The notes beneath the pieces are model-generated. The model saw only the letters and a program-made list of their open reading frames with translations. It did not search any database and was not told where the DNA came from. Positions 52,979 through 61,003 of a stretch of 64,000 nucleotides of DNA are shown here, one piece after another (position 1 is the first letter of the stretch; every line of letters begins with the position of its first letter). Source of the DNA: Lachnospiraceae bacterium G11 (GTDB lineage Bacteria; Bacillota; Clostridia; Lachnospirales; Lachnospiraceae); the NCBI GenBank assembly GCA_900103495.1, contig FMWZ01000011.1:62001-126000 (forward strand), read 5' to 3'. The translations under genes were made by a program, and so were the position numbers.

Positions 52979-54208
52979 ATGAATTACAATGAAGCATTAA
53001 CCAAACTGAAGAAGTACGGCCAGGAGCATGTACTTAAGTATTTTGATGAGCTTAGCGAAGGGGAGAAAGCTGAGCTCCTTAACCAGATTGACGAGACCGA
53101 TTTCAGTATTCTTGAAGCCCTCGAGGCCAAGAAAGCACCTGCAAAGAAAGGCAAATACGAGCCCCTTGCAGCAATGGAGCTCTCAGAGATCGAAGCAAAC
53201 AAAGATAAGTTCTATGCCAAGGGAATCGAAGCCATTAAAGCCTGCAAGGTGGGAGCAGTTCTTCTTGCCGGCGGAATGGGAACAAGACTTGGCTCCGATG
53301 ACCCCAAGGGAATGTACAACATCGGTATCACAAAGGATGTTTTCATTTTCCAGAGATTGATTGAGAACCTTATGGATGTTGTTAAGGCAGCAGACGGAGC
53401 GTGGATTCCTCTCTTTATTATGACCAGTGAGAAGAACAACGATGCCACCATCAAGTTCCTTAATGAGAAGAACTTCTTTGGATACAACAAGGACTATGTT
53501 TCCTTCTTCAAGCAGGACATGGCTCCCGCATCAGATTACGAAGGAAAGATTTACATGGAGAGCAAGAGCCGCATGGCAACATCTCCAAACGGTAACGGCG
53601 GATGGTTCTCATCCTTTGTAAGAGCCGGTCTTCTTAAGAAGGCAGAGGAGTTCGGAGTTGAATGGCTCAACACCTTCGCAGTAGACAACGTTCTTCAGAG
53701 AATCGCAGATCCCACTTTCGTAGGAGCAACACTTCTAAGCGGATGTGCAGTTGGAGCAAAGGTTGTTAAGAAGGCTGCAAGAGATGAGAAGGTCGGCGTT
53801 GTCTGCCTTGAGGACGGACATCCTTCAATTGTTGAATACTACGAGCTTACAGATGAAATGATGGATGCAAAGAACGAGAAGGGCGACCCCGCTTACAACT
53901 TCGGAGTTATCCTCAATTACCTCTTTGACATCAAGAAGTCCGTAGAAGTTATGGAGAAAAAACTTCCTCTCCACATTGTTGAGAAGAAGATTCCCTGCCT
54001 GGATGCCGAAGGCAATTTCTTTAAGCCCGAGACACCCAACGGATATAAATTTGAATCACTTATTCTCGATCACATTTATGAGATGGGCTCATGCCTTCCT
54101 TACGAGGTAGTGAGAGAGAAAGAGTTCGCACCCATTAAGAACAAGACCGGTGTGGATTCAGTAGAAAGTGCAAGGGAGCTTTGCAAGAAGAACGGTATTG
54201 TACTCTAA
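52979..54208 (+). CDS. UDPGP-family nucleotide-sugar pyrophosphorylase
   Basis: 409 residues. Nucleotidyltransferase signature LAGGMGTRLGSDDPKGMYNI, a sugar-binding region (FIMTSEKNNDATIKFLNEKN) and HPSIVEYYELTDE, the layout of the eukaryote-like UAP/UGP family rather than the GalU/GlmU type. Probably makes UDP-GlcNAc or UDP-glucose (or both) from UTP and the sugar-1-phosphate. Substrate not decided by sequence alone. Confidence 0.85.
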   Translation: MNYNEALTKLKKYGQEHVLKYFDELSEGEKAELLNQIDETDFSILEALEAKKAPAKKGKYEPLAAMELSEIEANKDKFYAKGIEAIKACKVGAVLLAGGMGTRLGSDDPKGMYNIGITKDVFIFQRLIENLMDVVKAADGAWIPLFIMTSEKNNDATIKFLNEKNFFGYNKDYVSFFKQDMAPASDYEGKIYMESKSRMATSPNGNGGWFSSFVRAGLLKKAEEFGVEWLNTFAVDNVLQRIADPTFVGATLLSGCAVGAKVVKKAARDEKVGVVCLEDGHPSIVEYYELTDEMMDAKNEKGDPAYNFGVILNYLFDIKKSVEVMEKKLPLHIVEKKIPCLDAEGNFFKPETPNGYKFESLILDHIYEMGSCLPYEVVREKEFAPIKNKTGVDSVESARELCKKNGIVL

Positions 54209-54259
54209 TCCTTTCCCTGCGAAGTAACCTTTGCCAGTAACAGAAAGGTGGATTAGACC

Positions 54260-54937
54260 ATGGATTATGCTGAAGATAAGCACAAAGAAGAACGCGAGGC
54301 CATGAACGGAAGCGTTGACAGCTGGAGAGAAGTAATACTTGTCTACACATCAGCCCTTCATCAGGTTCAGACCAAGTTGGAAATTCTCAACGACGAGTTT
54401 CAGCATGTGCATCGCTACAATCCCATTGAGCACATCAAGGGCAGAATCAAAACTCCCGAAAGCATCGTTAAGAAGCTCAAAAAGAACGGACGAGAATCTA
54501 CCATTGATAACATGATTCAGTATGTCAACGATATCGCCGGCATACGTATCATCTGTTCCTTCACCTCGGATATCTACCGCATCGCGGAGATATTAAGAAA
54601 CCAGAAGGACATTACGGTTATTTCGGAAAAAGACTATATTACCTACCCTAAAGCCAGTGGCTACAAGAGCTATCACATGATAGTAACTGTTCCCGTATAC
54701 CTTTCCGATCGTACCATCGACGCCAAGGTAGAGATACAGATCAGAACTGTAGCCATGGACTTCTGGGCAAGTCTTGAGCATAAGATTCACTATAAGTTCG
54801 AGGGTAATGCGCCTGAGAACCTTAAGAAGGAACTGGTGGATTGTGCCAAGATGGTATCTGACCTGGATAACAGAATGGAGCAGCTTAACGAGCAGATCCA
54901 GGGTCTGGAATCCGGATACGAAAACGAAGAATATTAG
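54260..54937 (+). CDS. relQ: small (p)ppGpp synthetase, RelQ/YjbM type
   Basis: 225 residues. Single RelA_SpoT synthetase domain: RIKTPESIVKKLKKNGREST (ATP/GTP-binding), NDIAGIRIICSFTSDIYRIA, YITYPKASGYKSYHMIVTVP, EIQIRTVAMDFWASLEHKIH. No HD hydrolase, TGS or ACT domain, so a monofunctional small alarmone synthetase. It makes (p)ppGpp in stress; such enzymes are often induced under wall stress. Possible GC hairpin behind the stop (54955-54980). Confidence 0.93.
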   Translation: MDYAEDKHKEEREAMNGSVDSWREVILVYTSALHQVQTKLEILNDEFQHVHRYNPIEHIKGRIKTPESIVKKLKKNGRESTIDNMIQYVNDIAGIRIICSFTSDIYRIAEILRNQKDITVISEKDYITYPKASGYKSYHMIVTVPVYLSDRTIDAKVEIQIRTVAMDFWASLEHKIHYKFEGNAPENLKKELVDCAKMVSDLDNRMEQLNEQIQGLESGYENEEY

Positions 54938-54954
54938 GGTATAAAATGAGGAGT

Positions 54955-54980
54955 GCCCCGGCACCTTACGATGTCGGGGC
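54955..54980 (+). terminator. probable transcription terminator after relQ
   Basis: GCCCCGGCA (54955-54963) pairs with TGTCGGGGC (54972-54980), one G-U pair, 8-nt loop. The following TATTATGAAAAAAA lacks a clear T run, so termination is likely but not certain. Confidence 0.55.
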
Positions 54981-55050
54981 TATTATGAAAAAAATATCTG
55001 CATGGCATATGCAAGAACCATTCAAAATCTATGTTTTGATTATATCCATT

Positions 55051-55086
55051 AAGTATGAACAAAGTATGAACAAACTGTTAAACTGT
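55051..55086 (+). repeat. tandem 11-bp direct repeats upstream of a coiled-coil gene
   Basis: AAGTATGAACA occurs at 55051-55061 and again at 55062-55072, followed by AAACTGT at 55072-55078 and 55080-55086. An 11-bp offset places the first pair on the same DNA face. They lie about 85 bp before the predicted promoter, as an operator-like pattern in an otherwise 287-bp gap. Confidence 0.55.
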
Positions 55087-55154
55087 GGTGAATATTGACA
55101 AAGGGTTAAAAATTCGGTAGCAAAAACTATACAATGTGCACAAAAGATATGCCA

Positions 55155-55183
55155 TTGAAAATGAGATAGTAAAATGATAAAAT
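55155..55183 (+). promoter_or_regulatory. promoter upstream of the tail-anchored coiled-coil gene
   Basis: TTGAAA (55155-55160), 17 nt, TAAAAT (55178-55183) with extended -10 TGA (55175-55177). TTGACA at 55095 is further upstream with no matching -10. Confidence 0.6.
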
Positions 55184-55224
55184 TTAGAAGGTTATATAAA
55201 TTCCTACAAGGGGGCTGTAAATAT

Positions 55225-55692
55225 ATGGATAGTTTTATGGACAAGCTGGCTCAGAAGTTTAATTCTTCAGAGATTATTAAAGCCAACGCTCAGGCAGAGG
55301 CAGCAGAACTTGATAGAATGAAGAAGCAGATGGAGCAGTACGACACCTGCTTACAGGATATGCGCAAGCTTAGTCTTTCCAATACTGAGGCTGCCGACAA
55401 GCTTAAGGAATTGATTGATAACCTTGAGACATCAAGAGAATCCTTGATGGAGCAGATTAAGAACGTTAATGCGGATGCATATGAGGTTGTTCACAAGGAG
55501 AACGTCAAGGTATACCGTAACGTGCAGGCTGTTGTTCAGGAGGAGAGCGCAGCTGTTAAGGATGAAGTTAAGACTGTAAGAAAGTCAGTTAACGGCAAGT
55601 TCGTAGTGGGCTTGGTTTTTGCAATTCTTGCATTCACCTGTGCCGCAGCAGATCTTGCATTTGACTTATTGGTTTATTTTCATATATTATAA
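55225..55692 (+). CDS. tail-anchored coiled-coil membrane protein, unknown function
   Basis: 155 residues from ATG 55225, preceded by AAGGGGG; an upstream ATG at 55174 has no site. The first ~125 residues are helical with a coiled-coil character (MKKQMEQYDTCLQDMRKLSL, LIDNLETSRESLMEQIKNVN), then a hydrophobic tail (FVVGLVFAILAFTCAAADLA, FDLLVYFHIL). This gives a C-terminally anchored protein with its coiled coil in the cytoplasm. I do not recognise the family. A function in envelope or division organisation would be speculation. Confidence 0.65.
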   Translation: MDSFMDKLAQKFNSSEIIKANAQAEAAELDRMKKQMEQYDTCLQDMRKLSLSNTEAADKLKELIDNLETSRESLMEQIKNVNADAYEVVHKENVKVYRNVQAVVQEESAAVKDEVKTVRKSVNGKFVVGLVFAILAFTCAAADLAFDLLVYFHIL

Positions 55693-55729
55693 TTGAGCAT
55701 TTTTATAAGTAAGTTAAGTATTTAGCAGT

Positions 55730-57310
55730 ATGAAGACAAAATATAGCAGACATATTAGAATCAGATTCATAAAGATATCGTTGTTTGCGGCTACTGTAGC
55801 CGCATTTTTTTTGCCGAGCTATACCCCCTTTGAAAGCAAGGGTGACAACTACTTTGCAGTTTCGGTTAACGGTGAGTATGTAGGTACCGTCGGAGGTCTT
55901 GATGACCTGGACGGATACGTTCGCAGTGCAAGAAAGAAGATTGCTTCAGAGACCGATGACCTTGTTTTCATGGATTCGGACATTACCACAGAGGGCAGTG
56001 AAGTACTTTGGGGCGAAGTAACCTCCAAAGAAACAATGATGGAGAACATTGAGAAGGTTTTACGCGGAAGCATAAAGACCACCATGGCTCACGGCTACAC
56101 CGTCAAGGTTAATGAGTACTCCGTAAACCTTACCTCCATTGATGAAGTACAGGATATGCTTCAGGCCTGCCTTGACAAGTACCAGGATAAGAAGGACTTC
56201 AACGTTGAGCTGGTACACGACTCGGGACGAGAGTTCAATGTTTTGACCAGCATTGTTAACAAGGGCAAGGTTGATAGAGAGATTACCTACGATGTGGATG
56301 CCAAGGGCAGAAGAGACGGCGGAATATGCGAAGTAATCGACACAATGTTTGAAAACATTGAGCCTGCCAGAGAGAAGACCTGGAACGAGTTCGAGTACGG
56401 CCTTGTAGACATGGGCTTTGCCGAGAAGGTTGAGGTGGTGGAATCCTACCTTCCCGCATCCCAGTTCACTCCTTTGGAGGACGCCATTGTTGAGGTTACC
56501 AAGGAGCAGGAGAAGGATACCATCTACGAGGTTCAGCCCGGAGATACCTTGTCCGGCATTTCGCTTACCACCGGAATTCCTGTAGACCGTATTATTGAAC
56601 TTAACAAGACACTTGATAATGAATATTCCATTCTCCATATCGGAGATGAACTTAAGATAACTGTACCGGAGCCTGAGATTTCTGTAAGACGTCTGGTTCA
56701 GGAATATGTGGAAGAGTCCTATGATGCGCCCATAGAGATTATACCCGTGGACGACTGGTACACCACACAGACCGAAGTTTTGCAGCAGCCTTCCGCAGGC
56801 TTCAGAAAAGCAGTTGCGGTTATCAGCTACACCAACGAGAACGAGGATACCAGGGAGGTTATCAAGGAGGAGACGGTTATCGAATCCATTCCCAAGATTA
56901 TGAAGCAGGGAACCAAGATTCCTCCTACATATGTAAAGCCCATCGCCGGCGGTACGTTAAGTTCACGTTTCGGAAGACGTAATTCACCTACAAGAGGTGC
57001 AAGCTCCTTCCACGAAGGCGTCGACTGGTCAACACCTGTGGGAACACCCGTATATGCGTCAAGTACCGGTGTGGTTTCCAAGGCAGGTTGGGGTAGCGGA
57101 TACGGATACTGCGTATTCATTGACCATCCCGACGGAAGACAGACAAGATATGCTCACCTTAGCAAGGTTCTTGTTTCCGTGGGTCAGTCTGTTACTCAGA
57201 ATGAAAGAATTGCTTCTTCAGGTAATACAGGTATTTCAACAGGACCTCACCTCCACTTCGAAATTCGAATTGGTGGCAGGGCTGTAAACCCTCTTGATTA
57301 TCTGAACTAG
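55730..57310 (+). CDS. M23-family peptidoglycan endopeptidase with LysM and G5 domains
   Basis: 526 residues. N-terminal hydrophobic signal or anchor (FIKISLFAATVAAFFLPSYT), a ~220-residue region, a LysM (YEVQPGDTLSGISLTTGIPV, IGDELKITVP), a G5-like segment, and a C-terminal M23 domain with Zn ligands in FHEGVDWSTPVGTPVYA (His-x3-Asp) and STGPHLHFEIRIGG (HxH). It should cut peptide crosslinks in peptidoglycan. The start has only a weak TAAG-type ribosome site. It lies just before murA, so part of the wall-synthesis neighbourhood. Confidence 0.88.
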   Translation: MKTKYSRHIRIRFIKISLFAATVAAFFLPSYTPFESKGDNYFAVSVNGEYVGTVGGLDDLDGYVRSARKKIASETDDLVFMDSDITTEGSEVLWGEVTSKETMMENIEKVLRGSIKTTMAHGYTVKVNEYSVNLTSIDEVQDMLQACLDKYQDKKDFNVELVHDSGREFNVLTSIVNKGKVDREITYDVDAKGRRDGGICEVIDTMFENIEPAREKTWNEFEYGLVDMGFAEKVEVVESYLPASQFTPLEDAIVEVTKEQEKDTIYEVQPGDTLSGISLTTGIPVDRIIELNKTLDNEYSILHIGDELKITVPEPEISVRRLVQEYVEESYDAPIEIIPVDDWYTTQTEVLQQPSAGFRKAVAVISYTNENEDTREVIKEETVIESIPKIMKQGTKIPPTYVKPIAGGTLSSRFGRRNSPTRGASSFHEGVDWSTPVGTPVYASSTGVVSKAGWGSGYGYCVFIDHPDGRQTRYAHLSKVLVSVGQSVTQNERIASSGNTGISTGPHLHFEIRIGGRAVNPLDYLN

Positions 57311-57336
57311 TATTCGATTTACAAATATTCGATTTA
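57311..57336 (+). repeat. direct repeat TATTCGATTTA x2 upstream of murA
   Basis: The 11-mer TATTCGATTTA is at 57311-57321 and again at 57326-57336 (15-bp offset), ending 3 nt before the extended -10 TGA-TATAAT (57337-57345). The repeats cover the place where a -35 should be; the -35 itself is poor (ATTTAC). Confidence 0.5.
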
Positions 57337-57345
57337 TGATATAAT
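57337..57345 (+). promoter_or_regulatory. extended -10 promoter element for murA
   Basis: TGA-TATAAT (57337-57345), 69 nt before the murA start. Overlapped by the direct repeats on its upstream side. Confidence 0.5.
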
Positions 57346-57413
57346 TTGACGAGAGTATTTTTTCTATCGGCTATGCCATACTCGGGGTATAAAGATTATT
57401 TCAGAGGTTGGAA

Positions 57414-58706
57414 ATGGAAGAATATGCAATGAAGGGCGGCAATCCCCTTGTGGGAGAGGTAGAGATCGGCGGCGCCAAGAACGCGGCACTACCTATTATT
57501 GCGGCTTCGATTATGACGGATGATACCGTATATATTGACAATATACCTGACGTAAGCGATATCAGAACTCTTCTCGATGGTATGAAGAAGTTAGGCGTAA
57601 ACGAGAAGAAGAAAGACAAGCACTCCGTAGCTATTAACGGCTCTCAGATTTTCAGCCTTGTAGCCGATCAGGAAGACTTAAGAAAAATCAGAGGTTCCTA
57701 CTATCTCATCGGAACTCTCCTTGGAAAATACAAAGAGGCTACAGTGGCACTCCCCGGTGGATGCGACATCGGCTCTCGTGGTATTGACCAGCACATCAAG
57801 GGCTTCAAAGCTCTCGGTGCCACAATCAAGATTGAACATGGCTCAGTAATTGCCAAAGCTGAAAAGCTTGTAGGCGCACACATATACATGGACGTTGTCT
57901 CTGTAGGTGCAACCATCAACGTTATGATGGCAGCAGTTCTTGCAGAGGGACAGACCATCATCGAGAATGCGGCCAAGGAGCCTCACGTAGTTGACCTTGC
58001 CAACTTCTTAAACAGCATGGGTGCCAACATTAAGGGCGCCGGTACTGATGTAATCCGTATCAAGGGTGTTCCCACTCTTCACGGGACAGAGTACACAATC
58101 ATCCCCGACCAGATTGAGGCCGGAACATTTATGTTTGCGGCAGCAGCTACCAAGGGTGATATCACAGTTAAGAATGTTATTCCCAAGCACTTGGAGTCCA
58201 TCACAGCAAAGCTTATCGAGATGGGCTGCGAGGTTGAGGAATTTGATGATGCGGTTAGAGTAGTGGCTTCAAAGCCCCTTCGCACAACCCACGTAAAGAC
58301 ACTTCCCTATCCCGGTTTCCCTACGGATATGCAGGCAGTTATGGCAGCATCCTTAGGACTTGCCAAGGGAATCAGCATTGTAACAGAGAGCATTTTTGAG
58401 AACAGATTCCGTTATGTGGATGAGTTGGCAAGAATGGGTGCAGACATTAAGGTTGAGGGCAACACTGCAATTATCACAGGTGTTGACCAGTATACCGGTG
58501 CAAGCATCACAGCTCCTGACTTACGTGCAGGTGCCGCACTTGTTATCGCAGGTCTTTCCGCAACAGGTTTTACCACCGTTGATAACATTCAGTACATCGA
58601 GAGAGGTTACGAGGATTTCCACAAGAAGCTCCAGTCCCTTGGTGCACAGATCGAGAAGGTTGAGACCGAAAGAGATTTCAAGAAATTTAAACTAAAGATT
58701 GGTTGA
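57414..58706 (+). CDS. murA: UDP-N-acetylglucosamine 1-carboxyvinyltransferase
   Basis: 430 residues from ATG 57414 (AGAGG 6 nt upstream); TTG at 57408 is unlikely. EPSP-synthase-like double fold with catalytic Cys in LPGGCDIGSRGIDQHIKG and KNAALPIIAAS near the N terminus (Lys22-Asn23 equivalent). First step of peptidoglycan synthesis, adding enolpyruvate to UDP-GlcNAc. Cys retained, so fosfomycin sensitivity by this residue is expected. The last bases of the gene contain the promoter for the metK transcript. Confidence 0.95.
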   Translation: MEEYAMKGGNPLVGEVEIGGAKNAALPIIAASIMTDDTVYIDNIPDVSDIRTLLDGMKKLGVNEKKKDKHSVAINGSQIFSLVADQEDLRKIRGSYYLIGTLLGKYKEATVALPGGCDIGSRGIDQHIKGFKALGATIKIEHGSVIAKAEKLVGAHIYMDVVSVGATINVMMAAVLAEGQTIIENAAKEPHVVDLANFLNSMGANIKGAGTDVIRIKGVPTLHGTEYTIIPDQIEAGTFMFAAAATKGDITVKNVIPKHLESITAKLIEMGCEVEEFDDAVRVVASKPLRTTHVKTLPYPGFPTDMQAVMAASLGLAKGISIVTESIFENRFRYVDELARMGADIKVEGNTAIITGVDQYTGASITAPDLRAGAALVIAGLSATGFTTVDNIQYIERGYEDFHKKLQSLGAQIEKVETERDFKKFKLKIG

Positions 58707-58731
58707 CAACAAGACACTTAGGTGTTAGAGT
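58703..58731 (+). promoter_or_regulatory. promoter for the SAM riboswitch-metK transcript
   Basis: TTGACA (58703-58708), 17 nt, TAGAGT (58726-58731) with extended -10 TGT. It overlaps the murA stop and ends 22 nt before the SAM aptamer. Confidence 0.65.
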
Positions 58732-58753
58732 TAACAAGCAAACATTATATCAT

Positions 58754-58867
58754 TTCTTATTCAGAGTGGTGGAGATACAGAGGATCTATGAAGCCACGGC
58801 AACCCCTTATCAAGGAAGGTGCCAACCTGAGCGATACCGCATTTGCGGAATAATCGAACAATAAGAA
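58754..58867 (+). ncRNA. SAM-I (S-box) riboswitch
   Basis: P1 TTCTTATT (58754-58761) / AATAAGAA (58860-58867). The core follows the S-box consensus: AGAGTGGTGGAGATAC, CTATGAAGCCACGGCAACC, GGTGCCAACCTGAGCGA and the kink-turn GATxxxGCAAA-like region, with the last hairpin GCATTTGC. Senses S-adenosylmethionine; SAM binding should favour the downstream terminator and reduce metK expression. Confidence 0.95.
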
Positions 58868-58885
58868 GATGGCTTAGAGAGATTT

Positions 58886-58920
58886 AAACCGCTTACGATT
58901 GTTCGTGAGCGGTTTTTTTA
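58886..58920 (+). terminator. riboswitch terminator upstream of metK
   Basis: AAACCGCTTACGA (58886-58898), TTGT, TCGTGAGCGGTTT (58903-58915): 13-bp stem with one G-U, followed by TTTTT. Ligand-controlled terminator of the S-box. Confidence 0.9.
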
Positions 58921-58977
58921 CATTCTATAGCTTTCGTATTAACAGGGAATAAGAATGCATCCATGAAAGGAGAAAAA

Positions 58978-60159
58978 ATGGAGAAAAGATTATTTACTTC
59001 AGAATCAGTTACAGAAGGACATCCCGACAAACTCTGCGATGCTGTTTCAGATGCCATCCTCGATGCATTGATGGAGCAGGATCCCATGAGCCGTGTTGCT
59101 TGTGAGACAGCAGCTTGTACAGGTTTCGTTCTTATCACAGGTGAGATTACAACAAAGGCTTATGTTGATATCCCCAGAATTGCCAGAGAAACAATCAAAG
59201 AGATCGGCTATGACAAGTCCGAGTATGGTTTCGACGGAAATACATGTGCAGTATTAACAGCAATCGATGAGCAGTCAGCAGACATCGCTATGGGTGTTGA
59301 CAAGGCTCTCGAGGCTAAGGAAGGTGAACTTACAGATGACCTTGACACAGGTGCCGGCGACCAGGGTATGATGTTCGGTTTCGCTACAAACGAGACAGAC
59401 GAGTACATGCCTTATCCCATCTCCCTTGCTCACAAGCTTGCTCTTAAGCTTACAGAGGTTCGTAAGAACGGTACACTTAAGTACCTTCGTCCCGATGGTA
59501 AGAGCCAGGTTTCAGTTGAGTATGATGAGAATGACAAGCCCGTAAGACTTGAGGCAGTTGTTCTTTCAACTCAGCACGACGAGGATGTTACTCAGGAGCA
59601 GATCCACGAGGACATCAAGAAGTACGTATTTGATCCCGTACTTCCCAAGGAATTAATCGACGACAAGACCAAGTTCTTCATCAACCCTACAGGCCGTTTC
59701 GTAATCGGTGGCCCTCACGGTGATGCAGGTCTTACAGGTCGTAAGATCATCGTTGACACCTACGGCGGATACGCTCGTCACGGCGGCGGAGCTTTCTCCG
59801 GTAAGGACTGCACCAAGGTTGACCGTTCCGCAGCTTACGCAGCAAGATACGTTGCAAAGAACATCGTTGCAGCAGGCCTTGCTGACAAGTGTGAGATTCA
59901 GCTTTCCTACGCTATCGGTGTAGCACAGCCCACATCAATCATGGTTGATACCTTCGGAACAGGCAAACTTTCCGATGAGAAGCTTGTTGATATCATCCGT
60001 GAGAATTTCGACCTTCGTCCTGCAGGAATCATCAAGATGCTTGACCTTCGTCGCCCCATCTACAAGCAGACAGCAGCTTATGGTCACTTCGGCCGTAACG
60101 ACCTTAACCTCCCTTGGGAGCAGCTCAACAAGGTTGACGACCTTAAGAAGTACCTCTAA
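58978..60159 (+). CDS. metK: S-adenosylmethionine synthetase
   Basis: 393 residues. [20 protein letters not shown] at the N terminus, [15 protein letters not shown] (ATP-binding), [19 protein letters not shown] (conserved Lys) and [14 protein letters not shown]; homotetramer type. Converts methionine and ATP to SAM. An upstream ATG at 58963 overlaps the AAAGGAG site, so the start at 58978 (5 nt after the site) is right. The gene is preceded by the SAM-I riboswitch and followed by a terminator. Confidence 0.98.
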   Translation: MEKRLFTSESVTEGHPDKLCDAVSDAILDALMEQDPMSRVACETAACTGFVLITGEITTKAYVDIPRIARETIKEIGYDKSEYGFDGNTCAVLTAIDEQSADIAMGVDKALEAKEGELTDDLDTGAGDQGMMFGFATNETDEYMPYPISLAHKLALKLTEVRKNGTLKYLRPDGKSQVSVEYDENDKPVRLEAVVLSTQHDEDVTQEQIHEDIKKYVFDPVLPKELIDDKTKFFINPTGRFVIGGPHGDAGLTGRKIIVDTYGGYARHGGGAFSGKDCTKVDRSAAYAARYVAKNIVAAGLADKCEIQLSYAIGVAQPTSIMVDTFGTGKLSDEKLVDIIRENFDLRPAGIIKMLDLRRPIYKQTAAYGHFGRNDLNLPWEQLNKVDDLKKYL

Positions 60160-60169
60160 AATGATTTTT

Positions 60170-60198
60170 AAAACGGAGCCTTTTGGCTCCGTTTTTTG
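60170..60198 (+). terminator. intrinsic terminator after metK
   Basis: AACGGAGCC-TTTT-GGCTCCGTT (60172-60193) followed by TTTTG. Perfect 9-bp stem. Confidence 0.92.
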
Positions 60199-60215
60199 TT
60201 GCTCTTTTCCCTTTA

Positions 60216-60329
60216 TCTGCATCCGCAATTATATCCGGAGTCGGTGTCGCGTCAACCCCAAGCCCTAAAGGGTGCGTGCCGCAGGGTTGACCCGCCACCT
60301 TCCCCCGGATATTGAGCAGTCAAGCAGAT
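60216..60329. repeat. long imperfect inverted repeat 1 (metK-dnaE region)
   Basis: First structured module of a ~1 kb non-coding block. Nested arms: ATCTGC (60216-60221) / GCAGAT (60324-60329); ATATCCGG (60231-60238) / CCGGATAT (60305-60312); GGTG (60243-60246) / CACC (60296-60299); GTCAACCC (60251-60258) / GGGTTGAC (60284-60291). Reads as one ~114-nt hairpin with internal loops. Ends in ATTGAGCAGT (60311-60320), which recurs at 60746-60755 in the 52-bp array. Confidence 0.7.
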
Positions 60330-60330
60330 G

Positions 60331-60413
60331 AAGGGAGGAGACTGCCCTTTCAGGGACATCCCTTGGGCCTCCGAGCCACTGCCGGCACCCAACCGGCGAC
60401 TCTCCCTCCCCTT
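60331..60413. repeat. C/G-rich inverted repeat 2 (metK-dnaE region)
   Basis: GGGAGGAGA (60333-60341) faces TCTCCCTCCC (60401-60410), with inner hairpins CCCTTTCAGGG (about 60345-60355) and GCCGG-cacccaa-CCGGC (60381-60397). Very rich in C on the plus strand. It contains two CTGCC sites (60342, 60379) related to the array motif. Confidence 0.55.
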
Positions 60414-60427
60414 TCTGGGGGGCGGTT

Positions 60428-60591
60428 TACGTGTAATTGCCTCGAATTCATGTTTCCTCACGTAGAAATGGCAGACATGTTCAGAGGAACCTACGTGAGA
60501 AAACTGAGAAATGCGGACTTCTCACGTAGACCTTCGCAGGAATACCTTTCGAATTACGTGATAGAAGGGGTAAAGGCCTAATCTTCACGTA
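60428..60591. repeat. array of three TACGTG...CACGTA inverted-repeat units
   Basis: Three units, each exactly 37 nt from TACGTG to CACGTA: 60428-60464, 60492-60528, 60555-60591 (starts 64 and 63 bp apart). The middle unit is closed by the perfect 9-bp arms CTACGTGAG / CTCACGTAG. Unit 1 and unit 3 are nearly mirror images about the centre of unit 2, so the whole also forms one larger dyad. AATCTTCAC recurs at 60580 and 60612, a 32-bp echo of the same half-period. Confidence 0.75.
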
Positions 60592-60670
60592 ATAGTCCCG
60601 GCCGAAGGGCGAATCTTCACTTGCTGACCGGCCCACAAATGAGTTATGTAAACTGAACCCGGGAAATATA

Positions 60671-60910
60671 CTGCCGATAGGGGACTTAGTGATAACAGGC
60701 AGTAGGGATTTCAAGGGTGGCTCTGCCGGAAGAGAGAATTTCAAAATTGAGCAGTAAGATTATCGGACCTCGCCCTGCCAGATATCAGAAAGTAGCAATT
60801 TGGCAGAGACGAATCCCCAGATCTTACTGCTAAGAATGGAAATATATGAATTTAGCAGAGAAGCCCCCGAAAATCCTACTGCCAGAGAGGAATAATTGCA
60901 CATTAAGCAG
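60671..60910. repeat. five-unit array, CTGC-N24-GCAG at an exact 52-bp period
   Basis: CTGC starts at 60671, 60723, 60775, 60827 and 60879; GCAG starts at 60699, 60751, 60803, 60855 and 60907. Each unit is exactly 32 nt and each spacer 20 nt. Interiors differ between units. Superimposed is one long dyad centred at 60790.5: CTGCCA/TGGCAG in unit 3, AGCAGTAAGAT (60750-60760) / ATCTTACTGCT (60821-60831), and GGCAGTAGGGATTT (60698-60711) / AAATCCTACTGCC (60871-60883, one bulge). Not a CRISPR: the repeats are neither identical nor of one orientation. Confidence 0.85.
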
Positions 60911-61003
60911 TAGAAAACGCGAGAATGGTTGACATAACACGCCGTAGAGGGGCAAGTGGCCACCCCTAAGTCGGGATATGGCGCCGGAGGCGCAGAGCAC
61001 CCC

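Noticed and set aside
60312-60581. ORF of 89 codons in the structured metK-dnaE region
   Set aside because: Starts with a non-ATG codon without a ribosome binding site and runs through the inverted repeats; composition follows the hairpins rather than a protein. Not called as a gene, though a reading frame with homologues would change this.
60671-60910. CRISPR-like array
   Set aside because: The repeats alternate in orientation, are only a few bases long in exact identity and the interiors are not spacer-like; no cas genes are near.
60929-60934. TTGACA as promoter of dnaE or an RNA
   Set aside because: No suitable -10 at 16-18 nt; likely part of the array's flank.
60481-60963. Minus-strand ORFs of 87 and 67 codons in the same region
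   Set aside because: No supporting ribosome binding site and the frames simply cross the repeated motifs.
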